A stretch of DNA of 64,000 nucleotides from Vibrio splendidus. GTDB lineage: Bacteria; Pseudomonadota; Gammaproteobacteria; Enterobacterales; Vibrionaceae. This document shows, piece after piece, positions 54,963 through 63,773 of the stretch (positions are counted from its first letter, which is position 1; each line of letters begins with the position of its first letter). A model generated the notes under the pieces. The model did not search any database. It was not told the origin of the DNA and was given only the letters and a program-made list of their open reading frames with translations. A program made the position numbers and the translations under genes. The stretch covers positions 233,372-297,371 of the forward strand of contig NZ_LNRF01000005.1 in assembly GCF_001557875.1 (NCBI RefSeq). The letters are read 5' to 3'.

Positions 54963-57900
54963 ATGAAGCGAATTACCTCGATATGTGTCTTAGTCACAGG
55001 CATGTATGCATCCGCGGCACTTGCAGCACCACCATGGGAACCAAAAAGTTACTCAATTGGTGAAAATGTGTGCCACAAAGAAACGTTGTTTGAGTCTAAG
55101 TGGTGGGCTGGATCTTATAATGAACCAAACCCGCATGGACCGACTTCCTCTAAACAACAAGGTTGGGGAGGAGACCCTTGGCTACCCTTACTGGATTCAG
55201 ACGAGTGTAGCTCTGGTAGTGTAAATAATGCTCCAGTTGCGTACGCTGGGGTTGATCAAGAAGTACAATCGCCGAATAAAGTCATACTCGATGGCTCCGG
55301 CTCTTCGGATATCGACAACGATAGTTTGAGCTTTACTTGGACTCAGACATCTGGACCGACGGTGGCAATTGAAAACTCAGATACTTCTCAAGCGTCGTTT
55401 GAGCTACTCGAACGAGACGGTGACACAAAGTATGAGTTTACGTTAACAGTCCATGATGGCAAGGAGTCCTCTACTGATAACGTTGTGATCAATGGTTTGG
55501 CAGCTGAACAAACCAATAGCGAACCCGTTGCAGAAGCGGGGATTGATCAAGTGGTTCAATCTCCAAGCAGAGTCATTCTTGATGGTTCCGCCTCGGCAGA
55601 TATTGACAACGATAACTTGACTTATAAATGGGAACAGGTATCAGGCCATGATGTTATGCTTGAAAACCCTACGTCCTCCAAAGCTGCGTTTAGTTTGGAC
55701 ACATTGGATGATGACGCTGAATTTACTTTTGAACTTACGGTAAGCGATGGTCAAGTTTCTTCAAGTGATACGGTTAAAGTGACTGGTTTAGCCGTAGAAC
55801 AGAAGCAACCAGGAGCACTTACTGTTGATATCAACGGCGGTGATAGTGGCTTACCTTTGTCGGCGACTTATAAGCTCGTTTTGACGTCACTGCAATCTGG
55901 TAAGCGTAATCAATACCATTTTTCTGTGAGCGAAGACGCACTTGTAGATGACCTGACTCTAGGAGACTATCAAGTATGGGTTGAGTTCGATCAAGCCTAT
56001 CAGCCAATCGCATTACCAACAGTGGTCACTGTTACTGATACACAACCGTTTGAGCTTTCCTTCTCAGTTAAACCAAGTGTTGACTTGTCGAATCTGTCAA
56101 TAATAGATGGAGTCGAGATCTCTAAGGTCACTGACGGGATTTTTCAAGCACGTCAGATGACGTGGGGGGATGGCTATCTTTTTGTTGGTTCGTCTGCAAT
56201 TTCAAATGAGCAAGGAGTTCGTGGTAATAAGATATATGCAATACCATACGACTACCAGAATGGTGATGTGGGTGAGCCAATTATTGTTGCTGATAACTTG
56301 ATTGAGCCGCATGGCGTTGCATACCATAAAGGTGACCTATACTTTTCAACATCTACCTCTATCTTTCGCGTCGAAAATGTCACATCACAGTTGGGCAAGT
56401 CATTGATACCCGAACAAGTTTTCACTTTACCAGCAGCTGACGAAAACTTTCCGTTAGATACTACGGGGTTGTACTGGCACCAAAAGCATACACTTAAGTT
56501 TAACCCTAATGATGATCACCTTTACGTTGCAGTTGGATCGCCTTGTAATATTTGTGTGATAGATGAAGAGCCGAGATATGGTTCTATTTTAAAAATTGAT
56601 ACGGGTGATTTTAATGCGATCCAAATAGCGGACGGAATCCGTAACACTGTCGGTTTCGACTGGGATCCCAAGACTGGAGATTTATGGTTTACTGATAACA
56701 ACCCACAGAATACGAGTGGACACACGACCTATTTCCCAGGTGAAATTAACAAGATTTCAGCAGCTCAGCTTGCAAGCGGTGAGATGCCTCATTTCGGTTT
56801 CCCTTACGTTTCTGGTATTGACACAATCTCGATTACACCAGAGCAAGATAACGATACTGTTGTCAATACTGGTGGCTACGACTATTTACCACCAGATGCT
56901 ATCTATTCTGATGTCCCACTTAGCGAAATTGACCCTTTGGACTATCAAGCCCCAGAGTTCGAGCTTGAAGCGGGAACAGCACCACTTGGACTGACGTTTT
57001 GGCAACCAGACGGAGTACAGTTAGAAAGTGGAGAGCACTCGTTCGTATACGCAACACATGGTCCCGGTGATGGTGAAAGGGCGGGTTATGAAGTTCGTAT
57101 GTTGACATTAGATGCGACGGGGAAACCTTTGTTTGATAGAGCCCTTGTTACAGGTTGGAAGCAACCTAGTGGTATAACCGGGAAACCTGTTGAATTTTTG
57201 GTGATGCCAGATAACAGCCTGCTGGTTTCGGACGATGCCGGAAATACAGTGTATCGTCTCAATTATGAACCAGAAGAATCAGGCCAGGTCACTTTATTGC
57301 CATCACAAGGTGAGCTCGAAAGCCCTCAGACAATGGTTGAAGCAGCTTTAACTGACAGCTCGGGTAACTCAAGACGCTTATATATGTCGTTGACTAAATC
57401 CGACTATGTAATAAATGGACTCGATTACGGCGATTACACTTTAACTATCTCGGCTCACAATGGTATCGAGCCTACTCAAACAATCACTAAGTTTTCTTTA
57501 TCTGAAACGGACTCGATTGCACAAGTGGACTGGTCTTATGGTGGTGATAATGCTGGCCTGTCAACGGGTCTAATAACGGTAGTAGCGCCAGACAAACCAA
57601 GCAATGCTGCTAGTTCGGTTTTGTTAGAGCTCATTGATCGAAACGTCGATGGTGAACCCGAAGTTGTATATATAGACTCTGATTGGGGCAAAGAAACAAC
57701 AACACAAGTGGAAGTTGGAACTTACCAAGTTGACTTTCCTTTCACTGAGTCTGCTATCCCTAACCCTCAACGTAAACAAGTTAATTTGTCCGATGAGGGA
57801 GAAGACCTTTCATGGACCTATACGGAATATGCAAATGATGAAGACTACTTCAACGCGATGCTAGATAGCAGCTGTGGTTCATGTCATACCGGACACTTTG

Positions 57901-59735
57901 CGCCTGATTTCAGCAACGGTCCTAGTAACGCTATTTTAGGTGCTTACGAGACTAACCCCAACGCAATTAGCGATAAGCTCGCTGAGATGGTAGATACATA
58001 TGGCTTGTCATGTGATTGGGCGTGTCAAGAGACTTTAGGTCGATACCTAGAGGATGAACTATGGGTCGACGAACTACCTGAACCAAACAATACCGAGGTC
58101 TTTGGTAGTCGTCATCTACGACTGCTGTCCAGAGTTGAGTATGTGAATACGGTCAGCGACCTATTTAATGTTGAGGTTGATCCGGATAGGTTACCGCTAG
58201 ACGACAAAGATGCAGACGGCTCCTTGTATGGTAACTCAGGAAAAACGGGTTACCTGACTAGTGATAAGATGAATGCATACCTCAATGCCGCAGTTTATGT
58301 AGAGGAAAATGTCGACATTTATGCAGTGAGTCAGTGTAAGCAAGGAGTAGGGAGCGTTCCTAACTGGGATCCGAATGTCACATATCTCGGGGAAGCCGGC
58401 GGAAAATTAGATGAATTTGTCGTTCATGAGTCAAACGTCTATCAAGCGATGTACTGGACCAAAGGTAATCCACCTTCAGAACACTATGGTAATGGTAAAC
58501 CGTGGAAGCTCATTGAAAAGTATGTAGAGGGGGATTCGAACTGTTTAACTAATTGGTACATGGATACTTTAGAGAGGATGCTTCGACGCCCTGTAACTCA
58601 AGAAGATCTGCTTCTATATCCTGCTCAAGAGATAGAGAAGCAGCTAGCTAAGCTCCTGATTTCACCGCATTTTATTTACCGTAGAGAGGCTGGAACACTT
58701 AGCGAGGAGGGCCGCTATACGTTGAGCGCTCACGAATTAGCGACATTGATTTCTTATACCTTAGTTGGCTCCATTCCGGATACTGAATTATGGGGTCAGG
58801 TAAATGAAGGAACACTACTACAACGCACAGTGTTGGAAGAGCAAATTGATCGATTGCTAGCAAGTCCTGAAGCTTATGAGCAGTTTGCCATTTTTATAAT
58901 GCAAACATTAGAGTTTGACGAAGCGCGTGTTGTTGTTGAGCGTGAGGGTATGTCTAAAGAAATTGGTCAAGCAATGGTTGATGAATTTAAACGATATATC
59001 AAGGAAACGGTTTTTAACGAAAACTTAGGTCGATTCTCTGATCTTTTTTCTCATGATAAGACATATGTTAACCAAAAGTTAGCGGACCACTATGGCTTTG
59101 GGGAGAACGTCGGCTCGCATTTAAGTGAAGTACCAATTCCTGCAATGCGAGGTAAAGGGTTACTGAGTTTAGGTGCCATCGCTGTTGCCTACAGCACTGA
59201 GGGACAAACAAGGTTAATTCCTCGCGGAAAAATGGTTCAGCATTCTTTGCTAGGCTGGGAGCAATCCCTACCTTCAGGTAAAGCCCCGGAAGGAATTGAA
59301 GATGACGTGTCGACTAAAGACTTTTGGACTAAAGCAACGGGACCTAGTACTGATTGTTGGGTATGTCACCAAAAAATGAATGACATTGGTTTTGCCTACG
59401 ATGTTTTAGATAAAACAGGGCGCTACCGAGCGTATGAAGATTACATGGCGCTGAATGGTGAAACATTTGAAAACGTTTTGCTAGAAACGAGCGGCGTATT
59501 GGTAGATATAGATGATACGGATTCTTCGTTCGAAGATCTCAATGATATCGCTCTCTACATAGCGAATAGTGATCAAGCACGTAAGACTTTTGTTAAAAAT
59601 TATCTGTCTTATACCTTGGGTGAAGCGTCGAGCAGATTCTCTCCACTTTATCCAGAGTACGCGTCCTTCGAACAATTTAAATCGCTTATGAGTGACTTAT
59701 TAACGTCGAAAGTAGTATTAGAGCGAGAGGAGTAA
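54963..59735 (+). CDS. Secreted multidomain protein: CBM5/12-like, PKD-like, AA12/sorbosone-dehydrogenase-like propeller, cytochrome c motif and DUF1587-1595-1592-1588-1585
   Basis: 1590 residues with a signal peptide (cleavage after ALA, residue 21). In order: a chitin-binding CBM5/12-like module (about 24-75, KWWAGSYNEPNP and WGGDPW); two PKD-like domains (88-178, 185-277); a beta-sandwich (282-372); a propeller (376-770) with VAVGSPCNIC, GIRNTVGFDWDPKTGDLWFTDN, APLGLTF, THGPGDGERAGYEV and DNSLLVSDDAGNTVYRLNY, the pattern of PQQ-dependent sorbosone/pyranose dehydrogenases; two more sandwiches; a c-type heme motif CGSCH (971-975); DUF1587 (about 1047-1115); a second CBM5/12-like module (1133-1180); DUF1595 (1196-1217); DUF1592 (1229-1355); DUF1588 with a second CxxCH (CWVCH, 1465-1469); DUF1585 (1519-1588). 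It probably oxidises or handles a polysaccharide outside the cytoplasm; that is inference. Four bases separate it from the DUF1552 gene. Confidence 0.8.
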   Translation: MKRITSICVLVTGMYASAALAAPPWEPKSYSIGENVCHKETLFESKWWAGSYNEPNPHGPTSSKQQGWGGDPWLPLLDSDECSSGSVNNAPVAYAGVDQEVQSPNKVILDGSGSSDIDNDSLSFTWTQTSGPTVAIENSDTSQASFELLERDGDTKYEFTLTVHDGKESSTDNVVINGLAAEQTNSEPVAEAGIDQVVQSPSRVILDGSASADIDNDNLTYKWEQVSGHDVMLENPTSSKAAFSLDTLDDDAEFTFELTVSDGQVSSSDTVKVTGLAVEQKQPGALTVDINGGDSGLPLSATYKLVLTSLQSGKRNQYHFSVSEDALVDDLTLGDYQVWVEFDQAYQPIALPTVVTVTDTQPFELSFSVKPSVDLSNLSIIDGVEISKVTDGIFQARQMTWGDGYLFVGSSAISNEQGVRGNKIYAIPYDYQNGDVGEPIIVADNLIEPHGVAYHKGDLYFSTSTSIFRVENVTSQLGKSLIPEQVFTLPAADENFPLDTTGLYWHQKHTLKFNPNDDHLYVAVGSPCNICVIDEEPRYGSILKIDTGDFNAIQIADGIRNTVGFDWDPKTGDLWFTDNNPQNTSGHTTYFPGEINKISAAQLASGEMPHFGFPYVSGIDTISITPEQDNDTVVNTGGYDYLPPDAIYSDVPLSEIDPLDYQAPEFELEAGTAPLGLTFWQPDGVQLESGEHSFVYATHGPGDGERAGYEVRMLTLDATGKPLFDRALVTGWKQPSGITGKPVEFLVMPDNSLLVSDDAGNTVYRLNYEPEESGQVTLLPSQGELESPQTMVEAALTDSSGNSRRLYMSLTKSDYVINGLDYGDYTLTISAHNGIEPTQTITKFSLSETDSIAQVDWSYGGDNAGLSTGLITVVAPDKPSNAASSVLLELIDRNVDGEPEVVYIDSDWGKETTTQVEVGTYQVDFPFTESAIPNPQRKQVNLSDEGEDLSWTYTEYANDEDYFNAMLDSSCGSCHTGHFAPDFSNGPSNAILGAYETNPNAISDKLAEMVDTYGLSCDWACQETLGRYLEDELWVDELPEPNNTEVFGSRHLRLLSRVEYVNTVSDLFNVEVDPDRLPLDDKDADGSLYGNSGKTGYLTSDKMNAYLNAAVYVEENVDIYAVSQCKQGVGSVPNWDPNVTYLGEAGGKLDEFVVHESNVYQAMYWTKGNPPSEHYGNGKPWKLIEKYVEGDSNCLTNWYMDTLERMLRRPVTQEDLLLYPAQEIEKQLAKLLISPHFIYRREAGTLSEEGRYTLSAHELATLISYTLVGSIPDTELWGQVNEGTLLQRTVLEEQIDRLLASPEAYEQFAIFIMQTLEFDEARVVVEREGMSKEIGQAMVDEFKRYIKETVFNENLGRFSDLFSHDKTYVNQKLADHYGFGENVGSHLSEVPIPAMRGKGLLSLGAIAVAYSTEGQTRLIPRGKMVQHSLLGWEQSLPSGKAPEGIEDDVSTKDFWTKATGPSTDCWVCHQKMNDIGFAYDVLDKTGRYRAYEDYMALNGETFENVLLETSGVLVDIDDTDSSFEDLNDIALYIANSDQARKTFVKNYLSYTLGEASSRFSPLYPEYASFEQFKSLMSDLLTSKVVLEREE

Positions 59736-59739
59736 CAAC

Positions 59740-60960
59740 ATGACAATAGCGACGAACTTATCGCGTAGGGGATTCCTAAAAGCGTCGGTTGCAGCCGGTG
59801 TTGGTACAGGTTTAAGTGTTTTACCGATGACCAGCTTCGCCGCCGGTAGTGCGAGTGAAACAAAGTTTATTTTCATTAATTTTTCTGATGGATACCCAAG
59901 GGGCACTTGGCACCCTAGCGGTGAATCAGGAAATCTAGTGATGAACGAATGCACTGTAGGCCTTGAGGAGTATAAAGATGACATCATCTTCTTCACAGGG
60001 TGTCGAAGTGAGGGGGGCTCAGGGCATGGTGGCTATAATGGAGTGTGGCAGGAGAAATCGGGCCAGGGATCGATAGATACCCATTTTGAAGCTTTATATT
60101 CTTCAGGTATGCCTAAAAGAGCAGTCCGTATTGGTGTTGATACTAATTATTGGGGCCACGGTGGGTTTGTTACGAGTCGATCTAAGACGGGGGATGCTCT
60201 AGTGCATAACGATAATCCTGATGCAATATTTGAAGAGCTATTTGGTTCACAAGCCAGTGGCAATGGTGGTAGTCCAATAGAACAACGTAAATTAGACTTA
60301 ATGGGTAAATATCTAGATGATGTCGCTATACTGAAAGATAACCTTAATGGTCTTGGGTACAATAAACTCGACACTTACGAGAAATCAGTGTCTGATGTGA
60401 AGAACGAGCTAGAAAATGCTTTAGCGAGTACTGGGGAGTGTTCAACTGCTTTATATGGTAGCGACAGCTATGGTAGAGATAAAACGGCAGACTTACAGGT
60501 GGCTAACGCTGCGCTAGCGTTGTCATGTGCAAAGACACGAATTGTCTCACTTCAGTTAGGAACTTCAAATGATTCAGCCGTTGTAACAACGGTTAGCGAT
60601 ATTGCACCTCACAGTGCATCACACTATGGGTCAGCTTCCTTGAAGGCAACCTATATCTCTCATAGGCAATGGTATGTAAGCAAAGTCGTCAAGCTAATTC
60701 AGAACCTTAAAGCGATGAACTTATACGATGACTGTGTAATTTATGTGACCTCGGAAATGGATGATGGGCAGAATCATAGTTCGAATGATCTTCCGTGTAT
60801 GCTAATCGGGGGTAAAAACACACGATTGAAAACGCTACCAGGAGGTAAGATTGTGCGTGATGTTGGCCCTATTGGTAAGGTACTATCATCGCTTGCAAAT
60901 GCTTATGGAGTACCAGTACCGTATAGCAGCACTGTGATTCCGGAGGTTTTTCGAGTTTAA
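59740..60960 (+). CDS. Tat-exported DUF1552 protein
   Basis: 406 residues. A twin-arginine signal (SRRGFLKASVAAGVGTGLSVLP) indicates export of a folded, possibly cofactor-bearing protein. The rest matches DUF1552: FIFINFSDGYPRGTWHPSG, FTGCRSEGGSGHGGYNG, DTHFEALYSSG and VTSEMDDGQNHSSNDLPCML. DUF1552 genes are typically paired with DUF1592/1588-type genes in planctomycetes and some proteobacteria, and the same pairing occurs here. GGAG precedes the ATG; the two genes form one operon. The biochemical activity is unknown. Confidence 0.85.
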   Translation: MTIATNLSRRGFLKASVAAGVGTGLSVLPMTSFAAGSASETKFIFINFSDGYPRGTWHPSGESGNLVMNECTVGLEEYKDDIIFFTGCRSEGGSGHGGYNGVWQEKSGQGSIDTHFEALYSSGMPKRAVRIGVDTNYWGHGGFVTSRSKTGDALVHNDNPDAIFEELFGSQASGNGGSPIEQRKLDLMGKYLDDVAILKDNLNGLGYNKLDTYEKSVSDVKNELENALASTGECSTALYGSDSYGRDKTADLQVANAALALSCAKTRIVSLQLGTSNDSAVVTTVSDIAPHSASHYGSASLKATYISHRQWYVSKVVKLIQNLKAMNLYDDCVIYVTSEMDDGQNHSSNDLPCMLIGGKNTRLKTLPGGKIVRDVGPIGKVLSSLANAYGVPVPYSSTVIPEVFRV

Positions 60961-61068
60961 TCGAATTACGATATCATCATGTTGTTTAATTAGTTGGGGT
61001 ATTGAGTTGTAATACATAAACCTGTTGACTCGACATGTTTGTTTCGTCCTAAAATACGTTGACGACTT

Positions 61069-61200
61069 TTAGTAAGCCAGTAACGTTAGTTGCTGGCTTT
61101 TTTCATGCACTTTGTTTAGCGTATTCATACCTAGGCTGAGATGCGGCCTCAATTCGTTATGCGTATATATCGATTCCTCAACAAGCGTTTTTTAACACGT
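61069..61200 (-). pseudogene. C-terminal fragment of an IS3/IS481-like transposase
   Basis: On the minus strand LVEESIYTHNELRPHLSLGM followed by NTLNKVHEKSQQLTLLAY and a stop matches the end of an integrase-type (rve) transposase (Y-N-x-x-R-P-H-x-x-L). No upstream part is present. An end-like sequence (TCGTCCTAAAATACGTTGACG) lies beside it at about 61045-61065. Confidence 0.6.
61074..61103 (+). terminator. Terminator-like hairpin downstream of the DUF1552 gene
   Basis: AAGCCAG-TAACGTTAGTTG-CTGGCTT followed by TTTT lies inside the transposase remnant but could end the operon 115 bases upstream. Confidence 0.55.
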
Positions 61201-61341
61201 TAAGCCTAGGCAAGGACTCTTGCTTGAGAGTACAATTCCTTTGACAGGAGCAACCTCAGCCTGTCGAGATATATCATGCAATGAGCATGCTTTATTTAAG
61301 CTTGCGCTCCTCCCTTTCTGAAGGCTTCATGTTCCTTCGCT
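61201..61341. other. Unassigned spacer between transposase remnant and integrase remnant
   Basis: About 140 bases with no recognisable gene. It marks the junction at which the second copy of the direct repeat begins. Confidence 0.4.
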
Positions 61342-61511
61342 AAAAGAAATCGCTAAGGCCGACCTGTCATGAAATTCGAGGGCTGGCTGCTCGAATGATT
61401 GAACAGCAAGGGCAGAGTGCTACCGAGCGAATAGCACATGCGAACGCTAAAACGACAAAAACCTATACAGGCACAAGTGACATTGTTTGGCACCAAGTAC
61501 CACCTGTTTAG
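61342..61511 (+). pseudogene. Tyrosine recombinase, 3' remnant
   Basis: The frame repeats the end of the integrase at 51372-52634 (KKSLRPTCHEIRGLAARMIE, then QQGQSATERIAHANAKTTKT and YTGTSDIVWHQVPPV), including the catalytic His, Arg, His and Tyr, but there is no start or N-terminal domain. A TAG replaces the Glu codon of the intact gene seven codons before its normal stop. Confidence 0.85.
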
Positions 61512-61565
61512 GTTATGCCTAAAGGTGGCCAGAAGTGATGTTTGTCAGTTGTTTAGTTTTGGAGG

Positions 61566-61581
61566 AATTCGGAATCCGAAT
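61566..61581. repeat. Palindrome, copy 3 (16 of 17 bases)
   Basis: AATTCGGAATCCGAAT followed by A instead of T. It lies next to the 3' end of the NERD gene. Confidence 0.8.
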
Positions 61582-61588
61582 AATTGGG

Positions 61589-62467
61589 TTATGGAAATAC
61601 GACTTGAGTTCCTTCACCACAAGAGCATGCAATTGAGTACGTGTTCTTTTTCTTACTGACTTTAGCTGAATTAGATTGGCAAGAATGGCAACTAATACGC
61701 ATTGCAGTATTCACCTTACATTGTGGGCAGTAGACGTAATACCCATACTTTCCATACCTCGGCTCGGTCTGCGGGCTTTGACACTTCTTACAATTAAAAC
61801 CATGCCTTATTTGTGGAACTTTGGTTTCTTCAATTGTTTCTTGAGCTGGAACCAAGTCTACCTTCTCAGTTTCGCTCAATTCTGCGATATGTACTTTGGG
61901 AGCCGGAGAAGACGTAGGCACATGTTGCTCGTTTAGAAAGTGAACTAGGCGGTACAGTTCATCACGATTAAACGTAGGATTCGGATTTAGTATTGAAGCT
62001 ACGCGGTGCTTTTTGGTGAGATTCTTAACGCAGCTACCAATAGATTAGGCTTTAATGAGCTTCTTCGATATATCTTTAGGGATAGAAGTTCGATCGATTA
62101 GAGCGTCATTGGACGCGGCACAGAGTTGATCCCAACAGCGACCACCAAAGTACCCTTGTAAAAATGCAATCCGGTCTAGTAACGACTTAGCGTTGTCATT
62201 TAAAAGTGCTTTCAATAGTTTGGTTTGCAACTTAGCTTGCTCGATAGGCGAGGGCATTCCTGTCCACTTTCCTCTTACGGTTCGACTCCATTCGAGTTGA
62301 TTGTTGACCTTAACCTCCCCACGAATCGATTTTAACTCAATAATGAAAACGTCATTTGCATCACCAAACTCTCTGCGTAAGTAAAACGCGACATCTTGCT
62401 TTACTTTTGCGCCAGCTTTCTTTTGAAGACTGTTGTCGATTTTTGAATCTCTACCCTTAGTAATCAT
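61589..62467 (-). pseudogene. NERD-domain protein with C-terminal zinc ribbon, one nonsense mutation
   Basis: A minus-strand gene begins MITKGRDSKIDNSLQKKAGA with VKQDVAFYLRREFGD, an N-terminal segment of nuclease-related (NERD) proteins. The E-x-K catalytic-type motif is in FIIELKSIRGEV; the strand before it seems shorter than usual, lacking the Q-I-D-H segment of the family. MPSPIEQAKLQTKLLKALL and RDxIDRTSIPK follow. A TAA at 62045-62047 replaces a Glu codon found in the other copy. After it come NRDELYRLVHFLNEQHV and a zinc ribbon (FNCKKC, YCPQCK, ISCHSC, IACSCGEG). NERD proteins are putative nucleases, often near defence or mobile genes. As it stands the gene is broken. Confidence 0.7.
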
Positions 62468-63061
62468 TCTTTATTCCTGCTTTTTTATAAGAGCAGTTTG
62501 CAATGCAACCTTGATCGTATTGATGGTGTGTATGTTTTTGAGACATATGTTCTTTTTCGAACACTGTTATTGATGAAAATTGTGAAATATCTCTTTTCGA
62601 AAACTCGAAGTAGAGAGTAGGAAACCTGCAACCCGCTGTTTAATAATGTGTTTGTTAGGCATCCTGTTATTGTGCGTGTTAGGGCGTTGTGAGCGCCATG
62701 AAAGTTGTAAATAGGTAATGGTGGCGTAACAATAAGAGGTGATACGCAGCCATTGCTGTAGAGAAAACACAAACACAAATTGTTATTGAGTTCTGGAGTG
62801 ACTAGAGGCCTCAGCCCTAAGAGCAGGTGATAGTGCCCTGTTTCGTGATTATGAAGTCATTTCAGAATTCGGAATCCGAATTTCATTTATCGTTATTTTA
62901 CGAATATTCTAGATAGTGGGCTAACAACGCGTTATTGGCGCCTGTAGCGAATGAGTGCCACGAGATGTTTTTCTCAATGTTGGCTTTTTGGCCTGCTACC
63001 TTAATGTGTTTTTGAAGCGCTGGTAGTCAACTGATCTGCTTCAGTTAGACTGGACTCCGCA
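62468..63061. other. Gene-free region right of the NERD gene, ending with a fourth palindrome
   Basis: About 590 bases. No gene is credible; two minus-strand frames here look random. It must hold the NERD promoter. A fourth palindrome lies at 62866-62882, so the NERD gene is bracketed by this motif on both sides. Confidence 0.5.
62866..62882. repeat. 17-bp palindrome, copy 4
   Basis: AATTCGGAATCCGAATT, identical to copy 1, about 400 bases upstream of the NERD start codon. Confidence 0.85.
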
Positions 63062-63773
63062 TTAAGCGACATATTGTTTTTCAAAGTTAACTGGGCTTAG
63101 ATACCCAAGAGCACCGTGCCTTCTTGTTTGATTATAATCAACCTCGATATATTCAAAAAGTGCCAGGCGTATCTCTTCTCGCGCATTACCGACTCATATT
63201 GAACGGCTTGTACTTTCATTGAGGAGGAAAAGCTTTCAATACAGGCATATCCCAGCAACTTTCCTTCCGATTCATACTTTGTTTTAGATTATGGGCTGAG
63301 ATTAATCTCTGTAGTCTTTTGAACAATATTGGCTACCTCTATCACTATGGATAATCCCCCTTCGGGCATGCCTCTACGGAACAATGACACTGATAGTGCA
63401 TCACAGACTAGAGTCGCGGTCATTCTAGTGTTGATTGACCAACCCACAACTTGCCGTGAGTACAAGTCGATGACAACAGCTAAATACTCCAACCTTCGTT
63501 TGTCGCTAGATAGAACCCATTTTTGATTCGGTGCAACAGGAAGCCTATGCTTGCTGTCTGTCGTACATTTAAATTTACGTGTCGGCTTCGCGACTAAGCT
63601 CTGGCGCTTCATCCTCGCAGCAGTGGTTTATACACCATGTTGGTTACCATTTTCTTCGAGTTCTTTTTGAATACGCGTTGCACCATCACGTTCATTTTTA
63701 TCATTAAAGACTCCTCGAGCTTTACTATCGAGCTGCTTTCGGTACTCGTTGGGTTGAGTGACTTTTTGGCGAT
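63062..63773 (-). pseudogene. IS3-family transposase (OrfB), degraded
   Basis: Minus-strand pieces in several frames spell an IS3-group integrase: VFNDKNERDGATRIQKELEE, a TDSKHRLPVAPNQKW segment, YLAVVIDLYSRQVVGWSINT, TLVCDALSVSLFRRGMPEG and, near 63062, RRHGALGYLSPVNFEKQYVA before the stop. Frameshifts and deletions separate them. Its 5' end is cut at 63774 by an IS5-family element. Confidence 0.75.

Larger units (their letters stand above)
61342..62123. repeat. Direct repeat, copy 2
   Basis: Near-identical by eye to 52438-53262 in the same orientation, 8,904 bases downstream. It contains only one palindrome before the NERD gene. Confidence 0.85.

Noticed and set aside
62485..62778. Two overlapping minus-strand frames of 97 and 69 codons
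   Set aside because: Composition is unlike protein, no ribosome site, and they read through a region that looks non-coding.
62640..62960. Possible integron attC site (GTTAGGC, GTTAGGG and CTAACAACG motifs)
   Set aside because: The core-site motifs are not arranged as RYYYAAC...GTTRRRY within attC length on either strand, and no integron integrase is present.
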